Shown here: in pieces, positions 12,201-23,860 of the stretch
How positions within the stretch are numbered: position 1 is the first letter of the stretch
How the letters are laid out: every line of letters starts with the position of its first letter
Assembly: GCA_013399695.1 (NCBI GenBank)
Contig: VXAU01001865.1
Coordinates: forward strand, 644,987 to 708,986
Origin: Formicarius rufipectus
Taxonomy: Eukaryota; Chordata; Aves; Passeriformes; Formicariidae
DNA: 64,000 bases
Direction of reading: 5' to 3'
Made by a program: the position numbers and the translations under genes
Notes under the pieces: generated by a model
The model's database searches: none
What the model saw: only the letters and a program-made list of their open reading frames with translations
What the model was told of the DNA's origin: nothing

Positions 12201-14901
12201 GTAATCTGCCTTTGTGTGTTTTCCAGGACATCTACCTCTATACCTTCTCCAACAGCACGTGTTCCCACATTTCCTCTTTCTGCATGCCATAGACTTGCAA
12301 CTACCAAGGAACACTGAAAAAAAAAATAAATTGTCCTTTTTCTTTATTGCTTCCTGTCTTTTGGGGAATACCTTTAATAGCTATTCCAAGTGAAGTCATA
12401 GGAGACATTAGGTTTAAGGGAATAGCAAAAATGGATAACTACCAAGAATACCTACTCTTCTACAGTGCCACAACAAAGAAAGAAGAAAATCTCCTTGTGT
12501 GCTCCTTCTAGTCCTTGTGTCTCAATGCAGCCAAAGGATATATGGGCCAATGAAAGTCACAGCTCACCAAGCAGACAAATAGTGCTGCTATTGACGAGCC
12601 GCTGGGACTAGTCCAAACCTTATTTTAAACCAGGAACAGTTTTACCTCCCACTAGCTTCCAAAAACAGCACACAATTTGTTTTGTAGATGAACTTTAAGT
12701 TAAAAGCAAAAACATATTGCTTTAGACTTGAAAACCCACACAGCAAGCTAACAGTGGCTCAGGTATAAAATTATCTGAAAGCCTAAACACTAGATTATTT
12801 TTTTTATGTCCGTGTTTTAGAAATACTGGTGACTTTTTTCTCCTTTGAATGCATGTACTCATATTTTCATTGTTTTTATTTTGCATTATGTCTAAGGAGT
12901 CTGCTCAAGTGCTTTTTGGTACTTTAGAGTATACTTTTTTTTCCTTCAGCATCTTTCCTCTGTATTTTGCCCACTACTGTCAGTGAATGCTTTTAAAATA
13001 AACCAACCATTTAAAACTAGAAATTCTTTGTTCTTTCCCCGTGGGCAGTCAGCCAAGATTCAAGATTTTGAGAGGGGGAAATGACTTGGCAAGACTTGTG
13101 AAGAAAATTAAAGCAAGCAGATATCAATAGAGACAGTATGTTATACTTGCTGAAGTTCCCCTCCTCCCACTGGGTCCATCTGGGCCCCCAAAACATTTCT
13201 ATATCTCTGTATCAGCCTCTTGTGGGGGGCAGGGCAGGGGGAAATAAGTTTTCTCAACTTCATTTCCCCTGCGACATCTTATTTTCTCTTTATGCATTAT
13301 TGAGGCCATTCAGGTCACAGTAGGACCTTTGCTCCTAAGAATCGGTCATGACAGAGCATGACCCTGGCTTCTCATTTTCCAGAAAAAAAATGCCACAATT
13401 TTTAAAGTGCAGTTGAACACTAGGCTATGACAAGTACTTCCTTGAAAATTCCTAACCAGTACCTCTACTCTCTTGTGAAATTTCACAACTGTCTTTGTAT
13501 CACGCTTTCCAAAACCCTTGGGACTTCTAAACTTCCTTCCGAGATGATAACGTTTAGCTAATTTGAACTAGTTTTAGAGAGAACCAAGCCTGCAGGATGA
13601 TGTATATAGACTACTGATAAGGGAGTGATTTTCACTGAGCATTTTAAAGAGACCTAAAAGGAAGGCAGGTGTCATTAAAGAGAAATAAGAGGGGAGGAGA
13701 AGGGGGAGACAACTAACAAAGTGACAGCTGCAATGGGGGAGCGATTGCCACTGCTCATACATGGTCACAACAGTGCAGCATCCACACAAACATGATTCCA
13801 GCAACAAAAAGGGGCTTTTAACCACTAGGGAGAGAGTAATTTAACTTGCCTGGTTTTCTTTCAAGAAACCTGCAGAATTCAAACTGAGTATGAATTTGTC
13901 AACCAAAATTATGTCTCTATGGCAACACTTCAAAACAGACCAGGCTTTGCATTCACACTCCTTCCCAGGAGGTTGATCCAGTCGAAGATTTTAGAAAAAT
14001 TAACACTGAAGGAAATGTTAAAGACAGATAAACTCTTTTCTTCCACATCTTTGATTATTTCTAGATTGACATGCCAGTTCACCTTAGCATACTAAGTGGT
14101 TATGACAGACATTAGCTAACCGTAACATCACCATGGTGTGCACTGCAAAATATTATGTTCTTAAACTTAAGTAGAAGGTATATAGAAATTTAACTGCATT
14201 ACTTATTTTGGCATAGCCTTTTATTTCTTCAATATTACTGAAGAAACCAATTTCAATGGAATAAGTTTTAAGTCCTGCTGTCTAGGCCTCTAGTCCCGGC
14301 AAGTAGCCACTCAGTTCTGAGCAATCCAACATTAATCTTTTAAATTACATAGGCAAATACTAATATGCATAGTTTTTGAAAAGTTAACAATGATAAAAGA
14401 AAACATACAAAACTATTATTAATGCTCAGTTGAGCAAACCCCACCCAACTAATTGCACTAATTTTCAATCACAAGTGAAAGAAGTTGTCAAATAACAAAT
14501 ACTACATAAAGTACATTTTAGCAGTAAACTTGTACCAGGACAAGTTCATTTGATTGACTGAACCTCACAGATTTTTGGCAGCTACCGGAAAATGGCTATT
14601 TTTGATACTTACTAGTCTTCAGACATGTTGACTACACAACTGATGATTTAAGCTGACAGCATGCATTAATCTTACTCACAGTTTGGGCAAGATGCAAGAA
14701 CTAGTGCCTTTTACTATTCTTGGAAAACGTACAAGTGATCATGAACTTCAGGGGAAATACCTTACTTTTAGCAGTCAAATGACATCAAATCCCACAGCTA
14801 AACCCAATATCGGATTAGCTAATGCCAATGCCTCCTCCAAGGAGATAATAGCAAAAGGAATCTCTAAAAACAGAGACTACAAAAGCTTTTTTTTTGCCTT
14901 C

Positions 14902-14924
14902 TTTTTTTTTTTTTAAAAAAAAAA
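14902..14924. repeat. T13A10 palindromic run
   Basis: Thirteen T followed directly by ten A, which forms a perfect T10A10 palindrome. It is probably slippage-prone simple sequence. Confidence 0.85.
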
Positions 14925-16329
14925 GTAACTCTATTTCCAATTGTCAAAGCTTTAGGAAAAAGATCTATTTACTAGAACAAAGGAATTTCAGCATAATTGC
15001 TTAATTCTCTGGAGCTCCCAAGTACCTGAAATGAATTATTAAACAGTTCTATATTTTAAGACATAAAATAACAAAAAGAGGCCAGAATAGTTTAGGCTTT
15101 ATACACATTGGTATCTCCAGTCAAAACGGGAACAAAGACAACAATAAATTTTGCGTATTTGGTATAAAACTGCAATTGCTCCAACTGTGACCCTAGAACA
15201 CGATGCTACTCACAATCTAATATCATCTTCATATTGTCTCCTTTCTTTGAGATTCTCAGGAGAGTGAAACAGCAATTCATTACATTTGCTCCAAAACAGA
15301 ACAAATTACATGCTTAACTAAGATGTTCAGAATGCTCATATTCTGAAGCCACTCTTTAAAAAAGTCTAAATTCCTACAAAGTTCACTTTTCACAGTGAAA
15401 ACCCCACACACACATCAATGCACCAACTCAGGGGGCAAAATGACAACCAGAAAAACCCCAAAACAACAGCAACAAAAAAGACCTAGTTAACCTGATCTGA
15501 ACTGCCCAAAGGAAACTCTACATCATGTCATAGCACAGAACAAAAATTCCCTCTGATTGTTTTGTGGCACACAAACACAGAAATTACACTGCACTCTAGC
15601 TGTCAGCATCTTTTAGGTGACAAGAGACATAAAAGAGAATTTAGAGAACGCTACCGCGTTAGGCTAGGGAACTGAACAGGTAGCTAATTAATAATGAATG
15701 ACAACAGAGCTACAGAAATGAGGTAGACATAATAGTACGTTATAAACATTTACAAATATAAACTTAATGGAAGATTTAAAGTGCCGTTAAAACGTCACCA
15801 GATATTACACATACAAGCAATTTTATTACATTGTAAGCAGGAAGCATTGTCGCACAACTCTAGCTGGCGGGAAGTTTCATATATCATAATCTCCTAAAAC
15901 TTGATGTTTCAAATCTTGCACATCTCATTCAACACTGCTTCTTCCTATTTCTTCAATATTACCTTAGAGACCAATTTCAGTGAAACATTTACCCGTTGGT
16001 TTGGGTTTGGTTTTTTTATGCAGACTTGTTAGTGCCCGAAGATCACTTAACCTGACATTATTAAGGATACTGCCTTTGCTTAAACATGAAACAAATACAC
16101 CCCTCCGCGTAAGATTCATCACATCCCAGTAACCAAGCTTTGCGCCTTTGCAAGTTGTGTCCTCACAGTACGAGACACCGATCCTGCAGCGTCACTGCAG
16201 TCATAGTTTAGGACGGGAAGACGACTGCAAACGCTGAAGGAAACCAGGCAGCCCTTGTTTCCTCCCTCCCCATGCAAGGACACTGCACCACAGCCCTGGC
16301 ACACGGGGTACCTCCGCATCACAACTCAC

Positions 16330-16370
16330 CGCTCCGAGTCCCGCCGGCGGGACGGCAGCCAGGGGGGAAC
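16330..16370 (-). other. CCDC126: 3' end of the probable CCDC126 first exon (rest lies in the gap)
   Basis: On the minus strand the visible GC- and CpG-rich sequence (GCCGTCCCGCCGGCGGGAC) runs out of the N gap. It ends at GGAGCG|GTGAGT, a near-perfect donor at 16329-16324. The position upstream of CCDC126, the CpG content in an AT-rich neighbourhood and the donor together suggest exon 1. The transcription start must lie in or beyond the gap. Confidence 0.5.
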
Positions 16371-16526
16371 NNNNNNNNNNNNNNNNNNNNNNNNNNNNNN
16401 NNNNNNNNNNNNNNNNNNNNNNNNNNNNNNNNNNNNNNNNNNNNNNNNNNNNNNNNNNNNNNNNNNNNNNNNNNNNNNNNNNNNNNNNNNNNNNNNNNNN
16501 NNNNNNNNNNNNNNNNNNNNNNNNNN
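16371..16526. other. assembly gap of 156 N
   Basis: A run of N bases. ORFs spanning it are meaningless. It probably reflects the adjacent microsatellite together with GC-rich promoter sequence. Confidence 1.
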
Positions 16527-16608
16527 TCCATCCATCCATCCATCCATCCATCCATCCATCCATCCATCCATCCATCCATCCATCCATCCATCCATCCATC
16601 CATCCATC
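16527..16608. repeat. (TCCA)n microsatellite
   Basis: About 20 perfect tandem copies of TCCA abut the gap, so the true array is longer than shown. It yields artefactual IHPS/WMDG peptide repeats in translation. Confidence 0.98.
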
Positions 16609-16679
16609 CCGCTGGGTTGCTGCGCTTGTCCGTGCGCTGCGGAGCAGAACACGCAGCGACGCGGGCCTGGCCAGCATCG

Positions 16680-17090
16680 CTCCTATGAGAAAACTGCTGG
16701 AGCTGGGCCTGTTTAGCCTTCGAGGAGAGAAGACTGAGAGGGCATCTCATCAATGCATGTAAACATGTCAAAGGCGGGTGCCAAGAGGATGGTGACAGGC
16801 TCTTCTCAGTGATGCTCAGTGACAGGACAAGGAGCAGTGGCCATAAACAAAAACACGAGACATTTCACCTCAACATTAGGAAGGAACTCTTTCATGCTGA
16901 GAGTGGCAGAGCACTGGAATGGGCTGCCCAGGGAGGTCATGGAGTCTCCTTCTTTGGAGACATTACACACCCGCCTAGACGTGCTCCTGTGTCACCTGCT
17001 GTAGGTGACCCTACCTTGGCAGGGGCATTGGACTAGATCTCCTGAAGTCACTTCCAATCCAAACTATTCCATAATTCTGTGATTCCATGA
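16680..17090 (+). mobile_element. CR1 LINE 3' fragment, plus orientation
   Basis: It carries the standard CR1 order: GAGCTGGGCCTGTTTAGCCT, the purine-rich AGGAGAGAAGACTGAG, ATTAGGAAGGAACTCTTTCA, GAATGGGCTGCCCAGGGAGG, TTGGACTAGATCTCCT, and finally an ATTCTGTGATTCCATGA tail. The tail repeats the 8-base unit typical of CR1 3' ends. The copy is 5'-truncated and moderately diverged. It lies directly upstream of the presumed CCDC126 promoter. Confidence 0.93.
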
Positions 17091-20000
17091 CTGTTCATGG
17101 CTGGGATGGTATATAAACTCCCCCTACGATAAATGCATAAATAAAATCCATTTTGGGTGCATGACTGCTCTAGTGAGTTACCTGAGGCTCCTTGTGCAAG
17201 GTGGTGTTCAAAGGAAGGTGGAATCAGTTAAGCAAAGGTGAACATCAGGGCAAAGTAAAGAACATAAGGCACGTTCAGCAGGTGCAGAGTTGACAGCATT
17301 CAGGAGTATCTGCTGTTCACCCTAGCTCGAACCCTTAAGGATTGTGCCTAGCCAGACAAGCCACTGGTTACAAGTCAGAAGTTACAGGTGGGAGCAGGTG
17401 AAAGTTCTGTTTGTAACTTTGTATCCCCTATAAAATAAACACAGTAACAGCCCGTGTTGTCCCAGTGGCTTCCTAATCTCCCTCGGCTCCACCTCCCCAC
17501 CAGTACCCCCACACCTGCACTGCGCCATGCTGCACCTCTCCTTCCCTTCCAGTGGGCGACAGCGGCTATCCGGCTTCTCTATGGTTTCCAACCTTTATAT
17601 TCTGAATATGTTAGAATCAGGAAAGATCAGCATTCAAAACTGTTGCTGTTCTAGAAGAAGAGTTATTGATACATCAGAATGGTCAGTGGCCTAGACCCAA
17701 GCAAATAGACAAAACTGTTGGCAGGTGGTATCATGCCAGCTAGTGAATCAGGTGCATATAGAACTTTTCTTACATCAATTAGTTCATAGTCACTTATTTC
17801 AGAATCTTGCAAAACATGTTGTGGTAAAGTTGATTGGTGGTGTTTTTTTTTCTCTTGTTGGTCTGGAAAAACTTGGTGTTCAACTTAGAGTTAATTTAAA
17901 TTTGAAAAAATTAGGCAATTGTGGAACTGAATAGAAGGCTGTATTCCCACAGAGAACTCAGAAAAGGCTGCTTTAAATAAATTATATATTTGTTTGATTC
18001 TGCAATCCATACCACAGATAAAAGTATTTTTCTAACTTGTACAATGTTAAATGAGGACAAAAAAATAAAAACTGAATTGTTTGGTAAGTCTTTGCGTGAC
18101 CAGTTTGACTGCATATTGTGCAGCACCAACAAAATTGTTGCTAGAAGTAGTCTCTAAAACAGAATCACTTCATTAGTTTTTGTGGGTATTTTCTCATGAA
18201 GATTTCCTCTTGAAAATATCAAAACCAGATGATCTGAAATGGACTTCAGGTTACAAATGTACTGCAGCTATTTACCATCATTTATTACTCCATTGTTTGC
18301 TCAGTGATTAATCCTTTATTTTCACAGACATGCAGTGAACAGCTGTAATGTCTTTGCAAACATAATTTATATGGTATTTAGAGTTTACTAGGGAGAGAAA
18401 GGGAAATCTGTCAATAATGTAATAGTAGGAAGATTTCCTTGTGTAGATCACAAAATTGTATTAAGAAATCTGTCTCAACTATAAATGTACCCTCTGTTGA
18501 CAGGAACTCTCAACTGTTAATAACTTCTTAATTCCTATTGGTTAAAGGCCTCAGGTGTCTGGTCATTGTCCATGAACATGAATCTCACAATATCCAGGTG
18601 AGACTTTTTCCCCTTATCTGAGATGTGTGGTAAAAACTATATGACAAAACAATATCAAGCACCATGTTTCCCCTCAGTGACAGATGAAAATCAAAACTTA
18701 ATAGTGTCTACATGGTTCTTATATTTGCGGGTAAAAATATTCTTGGCATCATTTCAAGCGACAGATAAAAGTTCAGGAAGCAGCAGTGAAAACTTGGTAT
18801 ATTGCAATGTTCTGTATTATTTTTCTAAGTGGTTGTAACTGCAATATTATTTCTTTCCTTTCATGCCATTCATTATCTGTAGACTGTTCTCCTGACAAGA
18901 ATTTGCATACTTATTGCTCTGTCCTTTCCAAATATGTATTAAGAATTTCCTCTCATGATATGTTTAAATTGCTAAATGGTAAAGGCTTGCAAACAGCAGA
19001 CTGTTGTTCAATATGCTCTGTGATTAGCCTATCTTCTGCCTTCTTACTTAACCACTGGTCTTACTGCCACTCTTATTTTTCCCACTTCCTCATCTCTTAT
19101 CAGTTGTTTATACTGTTTCACTTTAGGGAATGGGTCTGATCTGGGCTTATCTTTCCACCTAAAATGCATTTTTTGCCCAAGTTGTGAATACTCTATACTG
19201 ACTACGGCGTTAAAGCTAACAGTATATTACTACTGCTTTAAAAATCTCCATAAGGCATGCTTGAAGTACATGTAATTATGCCATGTTAGTGTATCCTTTA
19301 GGCCATCTCTAGCTTTTTTCTGTGATTAAACTATCTCCTATTTGGCAGAGAGGTTTCCAAAGATGCAGATCAACTTTGTACTCTTACTAACTAATAAGAA
19401 GTGAAAGCTGAAATGTAATACCAGATAATTATTGTCTCTGCACTCCAGGAAGCTATGATGAAGTTATTGTAGAGAACAATGCAGAGAGAAGAGTTACGGA
19501 AAAAATTATGAAGACAGCTTGCAGTCTTCAATTTAAAATATAAACTTAATTAGACGTTTTAAAAACAGGTATTTGTATCAGTGACTGCCGTTTTTATTTT
19601 AGGTTTAATTGCCAGAACATTTTAGGATAATAGGAATGCAAAAAATCTGCTGACATAATGCAAATATCTTGAATGTCTGCATTAGTATTAGTCTAACTCT
19701 GAGGAACTGCAATCACAATGTATACTGTAGCTAGATCTTATATATGTACAAGTTAAAAAGCATATTCCTGTCCTATATTCCCCTGACCTTTCTGTCCCTC
19801 CCCTGCATGTTTGGGTTTGTTCTTTTTTAGTGAAACTATTATGTATTTTCAGTGGGTTCTTCATATTCTGTTTTTTTCAGTGAACTATCCTATGATAGAG
19901 GATTGATTAGTATTTCCATCTCAGAATTTAAGCATGACCATGTTCATTTGCTTTTGTTCCTGAAGTTAGAATATAGGCAGCATATGACTGGATCAGAATC

Positions 20001-21389
20001 AGATTATGTCAGAACAGTATGAGATCTTGCAGTAGAATAAGTACTTTACAAATAAAGTTACACTTGACAAAGAACAAATCTATCTACTGAAGCTGAATGG
20101 AGTAATGCTGATATAAAAGATAGATTATAACCAGGATTCAGAATGGCTGTCAGAAGGTGCTGGCAGGTGCAGTTCCAGCCTTCCCTTTGCAATAGAAGAA
20201 AGAAATAATCAACATCATTTATGGTCCAGGTAGGAAGAAATATGAACCATTTCTGTAAAGATGAGCATATGTCAAGGCTTGTTAGAAACTCGAGCTGGTG
20301 ACCACTGTTTACCAGTGTTAATGTGGCTTCTCCACTGGGACACAGCACCTGATGGAAATCTAATGCCAAAGGTTGGAGAAGCAACCAGTTCTGTGCACAC
20401 TGCTGTTGTCCAAAGCCTCGGGGGTGTACTTTGTGTAGCAAAGGTGTCCGATTTCGAGGTAACCACCTCCTGCCTTTGAACCACCCTCTGAACACCTCAT
20501 TCCTTTTTGGAAATATTCAAATGAGCATGCAGTTCGGCTGGTCACCCCTCGGGAACAGCCATGCTGAACTGGAGATAACCAGCCTCAGCCAGCACAGGAA
20601 TTTGGACAGAACAGTTTCTCAACCATGAAGAGAAGCTCCTGCCCCTGAAGTAGCACAGGAAAGATGCAGAGCTGGGGCAGGAGCAGTGGCTCAATTTTCT
20701 TCTCTCACTGCTGGCAAGAGTCCAAGAAGGGCTCTGCAGCTACTGGCCATGTGTCTTCACCTGGCTTCCCAGCACTAATGGAACAAGTTTAGCTGTTTCA
20801 TTATATTTGGAAACTTTTACATCTAACGAACTACCTAGTTGGTCTTGGTGCCTGCAAGGTAAGAACTGCTGTAGCTGTTCATGTACAGTGGAGGAGAAAG
20901 CACCAAAACCACACAGGATACTAGAACAGAGAAGCAGAAAGAATAAACCTTTCAGTTAGATCGTGGTTAAAATGCAGTTCTCAAGATTGCAAGTGAAAAT
21001 TTAGGCCTTTGTTTCCTAGAAACGCTCAGTACCAGATCACATGACTTCACCTCCATGGGTGTACAATAAAATCAGCCCTCCAGCTCTGCATATTCAATAT
21101 CCACTTGCCATAACAAAACACCTCTGATAACGCGGACCCAAAGGCATTCACATGCTTTCACAAGCACATTTACACATTCTTCCCTGCAGTGTGAGAGCAG
21201 AACCCCAGCAAACATGCCAGGAGAGGGGGGCAGATAAGGAGGCACAGGAGCAAGGCTGATTATTCTCCCCGCTCAGAGTGTGCAGTAGCTGCACCTGTAA
21301 AAGAGAGGAGCTGAATTTTGTGCAGGGCAGTCCCCATGTTGCCCCAAAATGGGTTCTTTAACCAGGTGTGCAAGAGGCCAATCCACACA
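17091..21389. other. interval between CCDC126 and TRA2A promoters, no gene seen
   Basis: AT-rich sequence with only short open frames. The longest (minus strand, about 20058-20495) opens at GTG, resembles nothing I know and has no supporting splice context. No tRNA, snoRNA or further CR1 was recognised. Confidence 0.5.
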
Positions 21390-22182
21390 CAGAGTAGTGT
21401 TTTGCGCAATAAAAACCCTATAATCCAGTGAGGTTATAGAGAGGTATGTTTATTCCAGGCCCGGGCGCATGGGGGATCGCTCCTCCAAAAACATGCGCAC
21501 CTGTTTGAGTTATGAAAGGGTTTATACGCAAGTAAGTTATACATATTCATTTTTCTTTTACGCATAAACATTATTTCTTTTGAGAAGGTTGGGTTATTAT
21601 AATGAGTCTCAGGAACTGATTTCCATTTTCTCCGCCCCATGCTGCATCTTCTTGTGCATGCGCTGTTCTTCCTAGGAATTCAGGGCGAGGGTCCCTGGTG
21701 GTCTTTGGGGATTAAACAAGACATCTTCCTTGTCTGAACTCTTTACCTTTTGCTCAAAACTGATCTAAACCAGTCTTGTTGGCAACTGTAACTGGTCTAA
21801 TTGGACTTACTTATCTTGTCCTTTTGACATGTTTTCTGATTTATCACTGGGTATCCTGGCTGTTTTAATTGGTCTAAGAAGTTCTGGGCCTCTTGGCATG
21901 GCCCTTTCAAGGACACTGTGTGAGTCTTGTTACAGAGAATGTCATTCTATTAAGCAAATTCTAAAATAAGTATAAAAGCATAGAAAATAAACATTATACT
22001 AAGTCTTAGGTAAATAAGCAAAAACAAAATGAGCATAAACAAAATAAGCATCATAAGTCCCAAGTGAAAGAAGCGTAGGCTTTCCCTTCCCCTTATCAGT
22101 AGAGGTGCTTGATGTATGTACAGTTCTGCACAGAAAGGGGTGCTCAGTGGCAAATCTACAAAGCCAGCACCATGTCTACCAC

Positions 22183-22503
22183 AACTTTTCACTATTTATA
22201 CGTTTTCTCAAACAAAGGCCTCAATGCTCATTTGCTACAAGTTACCTCATTCTCTTATCAATTGGTATTCTATCTAACGCTGTCTTGCTTCTCGTGCTAA
22301 TTACTCCGCGTGCTCAGGCTTTCTCTTCTTTTGGGTCGATGGGTTTCCTGGGTTGGTGGTCGCAATCTCCCCCTGCTGGAATTACCCTTTCAGAAATCAG
22401 TCAGAGCTGATTTCAGCACAGTTGCTGAATTGTCTTTATCAGTTTCTTCGTTACCTCGGGGGTTCTACCAAATGTCCCCGTGGCCTGTAAATTCTGCATT
22501 CTT
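22183..22503. repeat. 321-bp duplicated segment, copy 1
   Basis: Identical to 22622-22942 except for one base (G at 22462, T at 22901). It ends exactly at a single N (22504). See findings for why this is likely an assembly artefact. Confidence 0.97.
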
Positions 22504-22504
22504 N

Positions 22505-22620
22505 GGCCGCGGCGGCGCCATTTTGCGGCGTTGCGGGAGGTGAGGGCGGGAGGCGGCGGCGCCGGTAATAGCGGCAGTAGCGGTAACAGGGGTAACGGCG
22601 GGGATAACAGTGGCCGTGGG
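22505..22620. promoter_or_regulatory. 116-bp GC-rich island between two single N bases, possible misplaced TRA2A promoter piece
   Basis: Extremely GC-rich sequence with CGCCATTTTG (a YY1-type element on the minus strand as CAAAATGGCG) and GGCGGCGGCGCCGG. Its composition differs sharply from the AT-rich LTR-like sequence on each side and matches a CpG-island promoter or 5' UTR. It is bounded by N at 22504 and 22621, so it is a separate contig whose placement is doubtful. Confidence 0.45.
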
Positions 22621-22621
22621 N

Positions 22622-22942
22622 AACTTTTCACTATTTATACGTTTTCTCAAACAAAGGCCTCAATGCTCATTTGCTACAAGTTACCTCATTCTCTTATCAA
22701 TTGGTATTCTATCTAACGCTGTCTTGCTTCTCGTGCTAATTACTCCGCGTGCTCAGGCTTTCTCTTCTTTTGGGTCGATGGGTTTCCTGGGTTGGTGGTC
22801 GCAATCTCCCCCTGCTGGAATTACCCTTTCAGAAATCAGTCAGAGCTGATTTCAGCACAGTTGCTGAATTGTCTTTATCAGTTTCTTCGTTACCTCGGGG
22901 TTTCTACCAAATGTCCCCGTGGCCTGTAAATTCTGCATTCTT
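22622..22942. repeat. 321-bp duplicated segment, copy 2
   Basis: Second copy of 22183-22503. It begins immediately after the N at 22621 and continues without a break into the sequence at 22943. Confidence 0.97.
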
Positions 22943-23199
22943 TCTGTCCTCTACCAATGGGTATCCCTCTCCCCAGGCTTTGTTAAGCTCTCCTTAGGTC
23001 TGAGATCATTCAAACACGTCGAGCCCTAAGCCTTAGCACAACAACTCTACCGACGAGTCATTTGCCTTTCTAACACCAGGACACCACTTAGAGCTTGATT
23101 GTTAGCTGCCCACCTGCCCCACGGGTTAAACCCGCCTTGTTGCTGACTGGGCTGGAACGCATACAAAGTTTAATTACCGAAAGACATCCCTTCTGACAG

Positions 23200-23860
23200 C
23201 AAACCTCCACACGCACCCCACCTCCGGCTGCAGCACCCGCNTCCCTTGTTCGCTTCAGCCCCGTGGTCAGGACTCTGCCGACATGAGCGACGTGGAGGAG
23301 AACAACTTCGAGGGGAGGGTGAGTGGCCGCCCCAGTGCGGGCCGTGCTGAGGGGGGGACCGGGCCCAGGGGCGGTGGGTGGCGGCGCTCCGCGTCCCCCG
23401 GCCCGACGGAGGCGGCAGCAGCGCAACTTGGCTCTAAAATGGCTCCTTCAGGCGCCTGAGCCTCACCTGGGCCGTGGGTGATGGTCCGCGTCCCCCTCCA
23501 CTCCCCGCGTTTCTCCGGAACACGCTCCCTTCTCCCGTCGCCCCGGTGCTGCGGGTCGGCCCGCGCCCCGCCAGCTTAGGTTGTTTCGTGAGAAGGACGC
23601 TGCTGTATCCCCCGATGTTTCTCCCCGCTGCTCTGTTTTCCTCCCGCGGTCCTGAGCTGCCCTGTCGTCCGCCGGGCCCTGGGGTCGCTACCCGGCCGAA
23701 CAGCCGAGGCCTTCCCCCCACCCGAGAGAGGAGGGACCCCGCGTCCTTTTGTGAGAGGTGCGCTGCTTCTCCTGACTGCAGGAGCTGCCTCGGGCCGGGC
23801 CCCCCCCCGGCCATCGGGGAGGCCCGGCCGTCGCTGTTAAACCATTGAAACTCATCGTTC
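23200..23860 (+). promoter_or_regulatory. TRA2A CpG island promoter and 5' UTR region
   Basis: GC- and CpG-dense DNA surrounds the TRA2A start codon and extends about 550 bases into intron 1, then falls sharply to AT-rich sequence near 23,860. A single N at 23241 marks an unresolved point in the 5' UTR or proximal promoter. The start site is not visible by eye, and no clear TATA box precedes the ATG. Confidence 0.7.
23283..23318 (+). CDS. TRA2A: TRA2A coding exon 1
   Basis: ATG followed by codons for SDVEENNFEGR, the TRA2A N-terminus, then a GTGAGT donor at 23319. The intron phase is 0. The upstream 5' UTR includes an N at 23241. Confidence 0.96.

Larger units (their letters stand above)
6180..16329 (-). 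other. large CCDC126 first intron (inferred)
   Basis: About 10 kb between the probable UTR exon and the probable first exon. The plus strand is rich in A and C (runs such as AAACAAACC), as expected for the antisense of a pyrimidine-biased intron. It contains a 20-base poly(A) run (8390-8409), an A/C-rich patch (8941-9024), two diverged copies of a repeat (about 7003-7150 and 9087-9235) and a T13A10 palindrome at 14902-14924. None of its ORFs looks like a known protein. Confidence 0.4.
16310..16680. promoter_or_regulatory. CpG-rich segment, probable CCDC126 promoter, interrupted by gap
   Basis: Both sides of the N gap are GC- and CpG-rich (CCGCCGGCGGGACGG on the left; GTGCGCTGCGGAGC and GCAGCGACGCGGGCC on the right), unlike the surrounding AT-rich DNA. 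This is typical of a vertebrate housekeeping promoter. No core promoter element can be assigned because the centre is missing. Confidence 0.5.
21390..23086 (-). mobile_element. LTR-like endogenous retroviral sequence, minus orientation
   Basis: Read on the minus strand from about 23086 (TGGTGTCCTGG) the sequence resembles avian LTR material. A TATAAATAG box lies at 22200-22192, with a copy at 22639-22631. A second promoter-like TATAAA lies at 21526-21521, followed about 70 bases later by AATAAA at 21454-21449 inside CCTGGAATAAACATACCTC, a context common in avian LTRs. It ends near TTGCGCAA at about 21395-21408. It may be one long LTR or two adjacent fragments. I see no gag, pol or env reading frame. 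The internal 321-bp duplication (separate entries) inflates its length. Confidence 0.4.

Noticed and set aside
16201..16771. Several ORFs of 100-158 codons with WMDG or IHPS repeats
   Set aside because: They run through the N gap and the TCCA microsatellite.
20058..20495. 145-codon minus-strand ORF
   Set aside because: It opens at GTG, resembles no known family and has no supporting splice sites.
22105..22997. Paired ORFs (101, 79, 77 and 82 codons) with the same sequence
   Set aside because: They are copies of each other from the 321-bp duplication and lie in LTR-like DNA.
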